A DNA stretch of 64,000 nt from Methylomonas sp. LL1 (GTDB taxonomy: Bacteria > Pseudomonadota > Gammaproteobacteria > Methylococcales > Methylomonadaceae): the NCBI RefSeq assembly GCF_015711015.1, contig NZ_CP064653.1, forward strand, positions 3,224,001 to 3,288,000, in the 5' to 3' direction. Position numbers and translations under genes: made by a program. Position 1 is the stretch's first letter. Each line of letters starts with the position of its first letter. The notes under the pieces are model-generated. The model saw only the letters and a list, made by a program, of their open reading frames with translations, searched no databases and was not told where the DNA came from. Shown here in pieces: positions 54,943 through 64,000 of the stretch.

Positions 54943-56316
54943 ATTTTTAAATTCTTCAAAAAAATATTTTCGGTTAGCGATTTGCCGGTTAACGAAGCGG
55001 GGGCAGAGCCTAAAATCCAGGTTAAGATCTACCCGCGTCCCGAACATTGTATTTCCCGTTCTCAAATCAGCGAAAACGCATTAAAGGTGTTACAACGCTT
55101 GAAAAAAGCCGATTTTGAGGCCTATCTGGTCGGTGGTTGTGTCCGGGACTTGCTACTGGGCAGGGAGCCCAAGGACTTCGATGTCGCCACCAATGCCAGT
55201 CCGGAACAGGTAAAGCAGGTTTTCCGCAACTGCCGCATCATCGGCCGCCGCTTTCGGCTAGCGCATGTGTTTTTTGGCCGCGAGATTATCGAAGTCGCCA
55301 CTTTTCGCGGTTCCGAACCCGAAGAATCGGATCAACAAGTCATACACGAAGATGGCCGATTGCTGCGCGACAATGTGTTCGGCACCTTGGAACAGGATGT
55401 CTGGCGCCGCGACTTTACCGTGAACGCCTTGTACTACAACATTCGGGATTTTTCGGTGGTCGATTTTACCGGCGGCATACGGGATCATGCCGATGCGATA
55501 TTACGCTTGATCGGCGATCCCGATGTGCGTTACCGAGAGGATCCGGTGCGGATGCTGCGGGCCGTCCGCTTCGCGGTAAAGCTAGGATTTACCTTGCATC
55601 CGGACACCGAACGACCGATTTATACCCAAGCCGAATTATTAAAAAGTATCCCGGCCGCGCGCCTCTACGACGAAGTTCTGAAACTATTTCTGGCCGGCTA
55701 CGGCGTGCAAACCTTCGAAATGCTCAGGCATTACGGCTTGTTCGCGATGCTGTTTCCAGCTACCGACCGATGCCTGGAAACGCAGGACCATGACTTTCCG
55801 CGCTTGTTCCTGATTCGGGCCTTGGAAAACTCCGATCGGCGTTTTTCCGAGGGCAAAAGCCTGACCCCTTACTTCTTATTGGCTGCCTTGTTGTGGGAAC
55901 CCTTGCAAATCAACGCCAACAATCGCATTCAGCAGGGCGAAAACGAAACCCTTGCCTATCAGAATGCCGCCAATGAAGTATTGAGCCGACAAATTAAAAT
56001 TACCGCCATGCCGCGCCACATTACCCAGTCAATGCGCGATGTCTGGTTTTTGCAGACTAAATTTTCCAGAACCGTCGGCACCCGGCCCTATCGACTGCTT
56101 GAGCAGGCGAAATTTCGGGCGGCATACGATTTTCTGCAGTTGCGAGCGGAAACCGGCGGAGCCGATCCGGAGTTACTGACTTGGTGGACCCGCTTTCAGG
56201 AAGCCGACGAAGATTTGCAACGAAAAATGACGGCGCCGCCGAAAGGCGGCGCCTCCAAACCGCGCGGCAAACCGCGGCGCTACCGTAACCGCGCAAAACC
56301 CGGCCCACAAGAATGA
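54943..56316 (+). CDS. pcnB: Poly(A) polymerase I, probable AUU start
   Basis: 457 residues if started at the ATT at 54943. The core is clear: Y-L-V-G-G-C-V-R-D-L-L-L-G and D-F-D-V-A-T-N-A hold the metal-binding aspartates, and R-R-D-F-T-V-N-A-L-Y and R-x-x-R-A-V-R-F-A follow. The tail is Arg/Lys/Pro-rich. Between the in-frame stop at 54916 and the TTG at 54982 there is no ATG, GTG or TTG, whereas ATT at 54943 has AGGG 8 bases upstream and gives the family-like start M-F-K-F-F-K-K-I-F. Escherichia coli pcnB is known to start at AUU. The enzyme adds poly(A) tails that speed RNA decay. Confidence 0.9.
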   Translation: MFKFFKKIFSVSDLPVNEAGAEPKIQVKIYPRPEHCISRSQISENALKVLQRLKKADFEAYLVGGCVRDLLLGREPKDFDVATNASPEQVKQVFRNCRIIGRRFRLAHVFFGREIIEVATFRGSEPEESDQQVIHEDGRLLRDNVFGTLEQDVWRRDFTVNALYYNIRDFSVVDFTGGIRDHADAILRLIGDPDVRYREDPVRMLRAVRFAVKLGFTLHPDTERPIYTQAELLKSIPAARLYDEVLKLFLAGYGVQTFEMLRHYGLFAMLFPATDRCLETQDHDFPRLFLIRALENSDRRFSEGKSLTPYFLLAALLWEPLQINANNRIQQGENETLAYQNAANEVLSRQIKITAMPRHITQSMRDVWFLQTKFSRTVGTRPYRLLEQAKFRAAYDFLQLRAETGGADPELLTWWTRFQEADEDLQRKMTAPPKGGASKPRGKPRRYRNRAKPGPQE

Positions 56317-56819
56317 ACGTGGCCGCCACCTGGATTGAGGCTTATATCGGCCTCGGCAGCAACCTGAACGACCCGCTACGGCAGATCGAGTCCGCGGCCG
56401 AAGAAATCGCCAAACTGGAGTTGGTCGAAGAGGCGGCTTTATCGCCGCTATACGCCAGCCAACCGGTCGGCCCGCAAGATCAACCCGACTATATCAATGG
56501 GGTGATGCGGATCAAGACCCGGCTGACGGCCACGGATTTACTGGCACAATTGCAACAAATCGAAAACCGGCACGGGCGAATACGGATGGTACGTTGGGGC
56601 GCCAGGACCTTGGATCTGGATATCCTGTTGTACGGTGATCAACTCATCAACCTGCCCGACTTGGTGGTACCCCATCCGGAATTGCCCAATAGAGCCTTCG
56701 TACTTTATCCACTGGCCGATTTAGCGCCTGTCGGCTTGACTATTCCGGGCCAGGGCAATTTGGCAAGCTTGCTGGCCGCTTGCCCAGCAATCGGTTTAGA
56801 CAGGATAACCCCAGTATGA
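56313..56819 (+). CDS. folK: 6-hydroxymethyl-7,8-dihydropterin pyrophosphokinase
   Basis: 168 residues. Y-I-G-L-G-S-N-L at residues 11-18, R-x-x-R-W-G-A-R-T-L-D-L-D-I-L near 95 and V-V-P-H-P-x-L-P-N-R-A-F-V are FolK signatures. It makes the pterin pyrophosphate for folate. It overlaps pcnB and panB by 4 bp each, the usual pcnB-folK-panBC arrangement. Confidence 0.96.
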   Translation: MNVAATWIEAYIGLGSNLNDPLRQIESAAEEIAKLELVEEAALSPLYASQPVGPQDQPDYINGVMRIKTRLTATDLLAQLQQIENRHGRIRMVRWGARTLDLDILLYGDQLINLPDLVVPHPELPNRAFVLYPLADLAPVGLTIPGQGNLASLLAACPAIGLDRITPV

Positions 56820-57625
56820 GCCTCTATGCGGATTCGCTAAAAACCTTGTCGGTTACCGATCTGGCGGCGATGAAGCAAGCCAGGGAAAAAATCAGTTGCT
56901 TGACCGCCTACGACGCCAGCTTTGGCGCCTTGCTGGATCGAACGGGGATCGATGTGATCCTGGTTGGCGATTCGCTGGGCATGGTAATTCAAGGCCACGA
57001 CAGTACCCTACCGGTCACCATCGAAGACATGGTCTACCATACCCGTTGCGTTGCTTCCGCCAGAAAACGGGCATTTATCGTCTCGGACTTGCCGTTTGCC
57101 AGTTATGCCACACCCAACGATGCCCTGCGAAATGCCGCGCGATTACTGCAAAAAGGTCAAGCACAGATGGTCAAGTTGGAAGGCGCCAGAATCGATGTGA
57201 TCGGTTTTTTGGTTGAACAGGGTATCCCGGTCTGCGCTCATCTGGGCTTGCTGCCGCAATCGGTCAACAGGATCGGTGGCTATAAGGTGCAAGGCAGAGA
57301 TCCCGCGCAAGCGCAAAAAATTCTCGACGATGCCTTAGCTGTCGAGCGCGCCGGCGCGAATTTATTGGTTCTGGAATGCGTTCCGGCACTGCTAGCGGCA
57401 GGAATTGCCCAAAAACTGTCCATCCCGGTAATAGGGATAGGGGCCGGTGTTGGTTGCGACGGGCAGGTGCTGGTGCTTTACGACATGTTGAATATCGGTG
57501 CCGGCAACCGGCCCCGTTTTTCCAAAAACTTCATGGCCGGAGCCGAAAGCATAGAAGACGCCGTGCGCCAATTTCATCGCGCCGTGAAAGCCGCGGAATT
57601 CCCCGCGGATGAACACTGCTATTAA
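56816..57625 (+). CDS. panB: Ketopantoate hydroxymethyltransferase
   Basis: 269 residues from the ATG at 56816. T-A-Y-D-A-S-F, V-G-D-S-L-G-M-V-I-Q-G and the G-A-G-V-G-C-D-G-Q-V-L-V block are typical PanB motifs, with metal-binding residues in G-D-S. It starts pantothenate synthesis. Confidence 0.96.
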   Translation: MSLYADSLKTLSVTDLAAMKQAREKISCLTAYDASFGALLDRTGIDVILVGDSLGMVIQGHDSTLPVTIEDMVYHTRCVASARKRAFIVSDLPFASYATPNDALRNAARLLQKGQAQMVKLEGARIDVIGFLVEQGIPVCAHLGLLPQSVNRIGGYKVQGRDPAQAQKILDDALAVERAGANLLVLECVPALLAAGIAQKLSIPVIGIGAGVGCDGQVLVLYDMLNIGAGNRPRFSKNFMAGAESIEDAVRQFHRAVKAAEFPADEHCY

Positions 57626-57629
57626 TTCG

Positions 57630-58481
57630 ATGCATACCGTAACAACCATTGACGCCCTAAGACACTCTATTCAGCAATGGCGCCAAGCCGGGCACAGCAT
57701 TGCCTTCGTGCCGACCATGGGCAACCTGCACGCCGGCCATTTCAAACTGATCGAAACCGCCCGGCAACAAGCCGACAAAGTTGTCGTCAGTATTTTCGTC
57801 AATCCGACCCAATTTGGCCCCAACGAGGATTTTGCCAGCTACCCGCGCACCGAACGGCAAGATAGCCAGAATCTGACCGCCCGAGGCACCGATCTACTGT
57901 TTTTACCCTCCGTGGCGGAAATGTATCCTCGGCCTTCGCAAACCCGTGTTTCCGTCGGCGGCCTGTCGACCCTGCATTGCGGCGCCATCCGCCCTGGACA
58001 TTTCGATGGCGTGGCAATGGTGGTTTGCAAATTGTTGAACATGGTGCAGCCTGATCGTTTATTGCTCGGCGAAAAGGATTTTCAGCAATTAGCGGTGATT
58101 CGGCGCATGGTGGCCGACCTGAATATTCCGGTGGAAATTCAAGGAGTCGCCACCGTCAGGGAAGCCGACGGGCTGGCGATGAGTTCGCGCAACGGCTATC
58201 TATCCAGCCAGGAAAGGCCTCTGGCGCCGCTGCTGTATCAAGCCTTGCGCACGGTGAGAGATGCCGTGCTTCAAGGCTCTCAGGATTACCACACGCTCGT
58301 TGACCAGCAATCACGAATACTGACTCAGTCCGGGTTTTTAATGGATTATTTTCAGGTCTGTCGCAGCATCGATTTATTGCCTGCAACAGCCGAGGACCAA
58401 GACTTAGTCATTTTGATCGCCGCCAAGCTAGGCAAAACCCGTCTGATCGATAATATATATTTCTCTCGACAAAATGTCTGA
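57630..58481 (+). CDS. panC: Pantothenate synthetase
   Basis: 283 residues from the ATG at 57630, the length of the Escherichia coli enzyme; an ATG at 57609 inside panB would add seven residues. P-T-M-G-N-L-H-A-G-H and V-F-V-N-P-T-Q-F-like (I-F-V-N-P-T-Q-F-G) motifs and A-M-S-S-R-N are the active-site segments. It joins pantoate and beta-alanine. Confidence 0.96.
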   Translation: MHTVTTIDALRHSIQQWRQAGHSIAFVPTMGNLHAGHFKLIETARQQADKVVVSIFVNPTQFGPNEDFASYPRTERQDSQNLTARGTDLLFLPSVAEMYPRPSQTRVSVGGLSTLHCGAIRPGHFDGVAMVVCKLLNMVQPDRLLLGEKDFQQLAVIRRMVADLNIPVEIQGVATVREADGLAMSSRNGYLSSQERPLAPLLYQALRTVRDAVLQGSQDYHTLVDQQSRILTQSGFLMDYFQVCRSIDLLPATAEDQDLVILIAAKLGKTRLIDNIYFSRQNV

Positions 58482-58581
58482 TCAGACTAGATTTCAGTCT
58501 AATTCAGCACATGCTTAAATTTGATAGCCTGTTCGATTTCAGGCATAATTTAAGGCTCCCTAGTATTTGAAGATGTTCACT

Positions 58582-58962
58582 ATGCATATAAACATGCTTA
58601 AAGCCAAGTTACACCGGGCGCGTGTAACGCATTCCGAACTCGATTACGAAGGTTCGTGTGCCATAGACGGCAAGATTCTGGATTTTTCAGGAATCCGGGA
58701 GTACGAGCAGATTCACATTTACAACATCAACAATGGCCAACGTTTCACCACCTATGCGATTCGGGCTGAAGAAGGGTCCGGGGTATTTTCGATCAACGGT
58801 GCTGCGGCACGCTTGGCTTGTCCGGGCGATTTGATCATCATCGCCGCTTTTGCCAGTCTTGATGAAAAGGAATTGAAAAATTACAAGCCTACCCTGGTTT
58901 ATTTCGACGGCAATAACAAAATCAGCCATTCCAGCCATTCCATTCCGGTTCAGGCTGCCTGA
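58582..58962 (+). CDS. panD: Aspartate 1-decarboxylase
   Basis: 126 residues from the ATG at 58582, preceded by GAAG; in-frame TTG and ATG codons lie 15 and 9 bases upstream. The self-cleavage site G-S in Y-E-G-S-C-A-I-D (G24-S25) forms the pyruvoyl group. It provides beta-alanine for panC, 100 bp upstream. Confidence 0.95.
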   Translation: MHINMLKAKLHRARVTHSELDYEGSCAIDGKILDFSGIREYEQIHIYNINNGQRFTTYAIRAEEGSGVFSINGAAARLACPGDLIIIAAFASLDEKELKNYKPTLVYFDGNNKISHSSHSIPVQAA

Positions 58963-58971
58963 GTTTAGAAT

Positions 58972-58996
58972 CAACCGCCGCAAACTGCGGCGGTTG
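58972..58996. terminator. Hairpin between panD and fliW
   Basis: CAACCGCCGC, loop AAACT, GCGGCGGTTG: perfect 10-bp stem between the convergent panD and fliW genes, followed by GGTTTTATTT on the plus strand. It serves panD and possibly fliW. Confidence 0.85.
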
Positions 58997-59005
58997 AGGT
59001 TTTAT

Positions 59006-59461
59006 TTAGGCTTCCGATACGTCAATTTCACTGACTTTCTCGGTCAGCGTGATGCTCTGTTCGATCGAAACCAGCACTTTTTGTAAGCCGATGCGCTTTT
59101 CGCTATTGATGACCAACGGCGATTTGATCGAACCTTTGATAGTCGGCTTGCCCGAATCGTCGTCATCCTTATGTAGCACGATCAAAATCAACAAATCGTC
59201 ACTATTAGTGACTTGAAGCAGTTGCTCTTCCTCGTCGGTCAACACAAAGTTGTAATTGATGTTGAAATGGGCCGGGTGTGCCACGGACAAGGTCAGCTCT
59301 TCGTTATCGACCCCTTGCAGCCAATAGACGATTTCACTGCCTTCCTGATGCAGCAAGGTAAAGCGAGTTTGATCTTCAAACCCCGGAATACCGTGTGGAA
59401 AAGTAATAATGGTGTCGGGATTAACCTGTTGATTGCCTAGCAGCTTAGATTGAATTTCCAT
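59006..59461 (-). CDS. fliW: Flagellar assembly factor FliW
   Basis: 151 residues. I-T-F-P-H-G-I-P-G-F-E-D near residue 19 and the I-V-L-H-K-D-D stretch with S-P-L-V-I-N are FliW signatures. FliW binds flagellin and CsrA to control flagellin translation. No csrA or fli gene is nearby; its presence suggests the host has this flagellar checkpoint. Confidence 0.9.
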   Translation of the reverse strand: MEIQSKLLGNQQVNPDTIITFPHGIPGFEDQTRFTLLHQEGSEIVYWLQGVDNEELTLSVAHPAHFNINYNFVLTDEEEQLLQVTNSDDLLILIVLHKDDDDSGKPTIKGSIKSPLVINSEKRIGLQKVLVSIEQSITLTEKVSEIDVSEA

Positions 59462-59900
59462 AATGTCGCCCGTAATTTTTTTGATGGTGAACTGTTTTAA
59501 CTTGGGTTAGCAAGTTATAGCATGGAACAGGCTTTTTGCAATATTTCCGCACGCGGCCCAGGCATTTATACCTATTTAAGCTGTACATTCTCGATCGTCA
59601 CACCCACCCAGATTGTTCCGCGGCCTCTTTCAATTTGCTTACCCGTTCGGCCTCTGCTTTCGTCAGTTGCCCAACTACGTTTCAGTCCAATCCGTTAGGC
59701 TCGCACCGTGGTCGTCGGGCGAAATACCTCCCGTCGTAAAAGTCAAAACAATCAGGTCAAATATCGGCTAAGACGTCACGGCATTGCAACGGTCTGTTTG
59801 CTGAGTTGGATCATGATCAGTAAATTTCTGGACCATTTAGCCTTGAAATCGAACTATACTGCCAGTCTAAAGCACGAAAATTGGCGCTCGCAATAATCCG
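59462..59900. other. Intergenic region fliW-mepA
   Basis: No complete gene. A short minus-strand frame (59598-59681) has a plausible protein-like end but no start, possibly a remnant. No repeat or terminator is evident. Confidence 0.5.
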
Positions 59901-60761
59901 TTATTGACTCAGAACCTGTTCACATAATGCCGGTAACGGGGGAGGTGGTATCGGCGGCGCATGCTTTGTCGGTGCTTTTGCTTCTTTGGAAAACCACCAC
60001 GCCAAACCGGCATCACAGCCATCGCCTTCAGGCAAGGTTTCTTGTCCTTCGCAATGCAAATTGTCTTTAGGGCATTTCAAACGCACATGAAAATGATCAT
60101 CGTGCTTCCACCAAGGACGGATTTTTCTGAGCCACCCAGCTGATGAATCTGTTTTATGCTCGCATAGCGTCTGCTTGATGCTTGGATTGACAAAAATCCG
60201 GTCAACTTCCTGCTGGCTCGCCGCCAGTTCGAGAATTTTTTCATGCGCTCGAGTCCATCGTTGGTAGTCCACGGTATCCGCTTTTATATCCACCATTGAC
60301 GGTGCATTCCAAGTTTCGCGTTCGTTATGGGTCAGCAACCGGTTATTCAGTTTTTCCGACAACAAAAACCATATATCCACGTCCAAACCAGTTTGATGGC
60401 TGCGATGGCCATTAAGAGTTGGCCCTCCACGGGGCTGGGCTAAGTCCCCGATTAACAAAGTTCCTAGATTTTCAGCATCCGCTATTTGCCCTAACTGCTG
60501 TATAAATTCGATTAACAAAGGATGTCCATAATATCGGTTGCGCGACAAACGCATGACTTGATAGCCCGAGCCGGATATAGGCAAGGCTACGGCACCACTC
60601 AGACAACCGCTGTTGTAGGCGCCTATGCTTTGACCATTGGAGCTTGTTGTGGGAATTGTAACTGCCGCCCAATCTTGGGCTGTTGTGGCTGCAAAGCTGC
60701 TAGCACTGATTAGAACAGCCGCAAGACAGCTTAGGTGGAAGGATTTATTATGTGCCAGCAT
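59901..60761 (-). CDS. mepA: Penicillin-insensitive murein endopeptidase
   Basis: 286 residues from the ATG at 60761, which gives a Sec signal ending about S-S-F-A-A; an ATG at 60803 is possible. G-D-L-A-Q-P-R-G-G, G-H-R-S-H-Q-T-G-L-D-V-D-I-W and H-D-D-H-F-H-V-R-L-K contain the zinc ligands of family M74. It cleaves D-Ala-mDAP bonds in peptidoglycan in the periplasm. The C-terminus has a proline-rich tail ending A-L-C-E-Q-V-L-S-Q. Confidence 0.92.
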   Translation of the reverse strand: MLAHNKSFHLSCLAAVLISASSFAATTAQDWAAVTIPTTSSNGQSIGAYNSGCLSGAVALPISGSGYQVMRLSRNRYYGHPLLIEFIQQLGQIADAENLGTLLIGDLAQPRGGPTLNGHRSHQTGLDVDIWFLLSEKLNNRLLTHNERETWNAPSMVDIKADTVDYQRWTRAHEKILELAASQQEVDRIFVNPSIKQTLCEHKTDSSAGWLRKIRPWWKHDDHFHVRLKCPKDNLHCEGQETLPEGDGCDAGLAWWFSKEAKAPTKHAPPIPPPPLPALCEQVLSQ

Positions 60762-60853
60762 CAGGTCCGCAGCAACGGTAAGAATGTAAGCTCTATCATA
60801 CACCGCTTCATCATGAGCTATCTAACAAAGTGTATCCGCGCAAGCGAGCGGGC

Positions 60854-60887
60854 AAAAAAAAGCCCATCATGAGTAGATGGGCTTTTA
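60854..60887 (-). terminator. rRNA operon terminator
   Basis: On the minus strand, AGCCCATC-type arms (60861-60868 with 60876-60883) form an 8-bp stem followed by a run of T (the A-run at 60854-60860 on the plus strand). It lies just after the 5S gene. Confidence 0.88.
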
Positions 60888-60896
60888 AATTTAAGA

Positions 60897-61013
60897 GCTT
60901 GGCGATGTCCTACTTTCACATGGCAACCTGCCACACTATCATCGGCGCTAAGCGGTTTCACTTCCGAGTTCGGGATGGGATCGGGTGGTTCACGCTCGCT
61001 ATGTTCACCAAGC
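60897..61013 (-). rRNA. rrf: 5S ribosomal RNA
   Basis: About 117 nt; ends estimated to within a few bases. The minus strand has GCTTGGTGAACATAGCGAGC at the 5' end, the conserved ACCCGATCCCATCCCGAACTC core, GAAGTGAAACC, and a 3' end pairing with the 5' end (CTTGG with CCAAG). Confidence 0.95.
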
Positions 61014-61240
61014 AAACTGGTTTGGCTGGATCTATTATCCAACCGTCATGCACAGGTTAGGTTCATGGCCTCATTGGGCTTTGTTCCCTTAGGCTTTTCT
61101 CTCGCGTGCTCACTTTTGATGGGTGTTCACCGCGGCTTTTGCCTTGACCTGTTTTTCATGGAAATCTGTATCGAGTTTTTCGTTCTCAGTTGCTTATCAG
61201 CTATTGTCGTCTGACCTACCCAAACGCATTGGGTGTTATA
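61014..61240 (-). other. 23S-5S spacer
   Basis: 227 bp between 23S and 5S genes. No tRNA is seen in it. Confidence 0.8.

Positions 61241-64000
<2,760 letters not shown>

Noticed and set aside
59598..59681. Short minus-strand frame with a Lys/Glu/Ala-rich, protein-like end
   Set aside because: No start codon and only about 27 codons; it might be a gene remnant but cannot be supported.

Overview
This 64 kb window looks like chromosomal DNA of a gammaproteobacterium. Gene content (HDOD tandem, prlC, leuCDB-asd-fimV, folK-panBCD, a divergent nir cluster, an aryl-polyene-type cluster, a CrtI/CrtISO-like oxidoreductase) and many protein features fit a Methylococcales methanotroph such as Methylomonas. 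That placement is inference: no methane- or methanol-oxidation gene lies in the window. The left edge cuts an HDOD gene and the right edge cuts a 23S rRNA gene.

Layout. 1-9156: HDOD signalling proteins, oligopeptidase A, ribF, mercaptopyruvate sulfurtransferase, a quinone oxidoreductase, argC and a GNAT enzyme. 9412-16888 (minus strand): a heme d1/cytochrome cd1 nitrite-reductase operon read as nirS-like, cytochrome c, nirC, DUF3465, Uma2, nirF, nirD, nirL, nirG, nirH, nirJ. A MarR-type regulator with four C-terminal cysteines is transcribed divergently from it. 17682-25848: pdxA-rsmA, a REP-associated tyrosine transposase inside nested inverted repeats, adk, leuCDB and asd, followed by fimV. 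29125-37080: a membrane Ser/Thr kinase, a carotenoid-type FAD oxidoreductase, an L,D-transpeptidase gene split by a 970-bp IS1595-family element with an exact 8-bp target duplication, and a MepK-like peptidase.

37354-51780 is a type II fatty-acid/polyketide cluster of the aryl polyene/xanthomonadin kind: AMP ligase, two ketosynthases plus a chain-length-factor-like partner, ketoreductase, hotdog enzymes, ACP, two acyltransferases, glycosyltransferase, thioesterase and membrane proteins. It is bracketed by two flavin-dependent halogenase-like enzymes. The usual MMPL exporter, LolA-like carrier and aromatic-starter enzyme are not in the window. 51870-60761 holds accessory genes, then pcnB (with an apparent AUU start), folK, panB, panC, panD, fliW and mepA. 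60897-64000 is an rRNA operon on the minus strand (5S and most of 23S).

The nir genes supply a periplasmic cd1 nitrite reductase and its cofactor pathway from siroheme; nirE (siroheme precursor supply) is not present, so siroheme must come from elsewhere. The polyene cluster probably builds a membrane pigment, possibly halogenated. Several dispersed repeats (three copies of a ~90-bp element, REP-like hairpins, the RAYT unit and the IS) show recent repeat activity.
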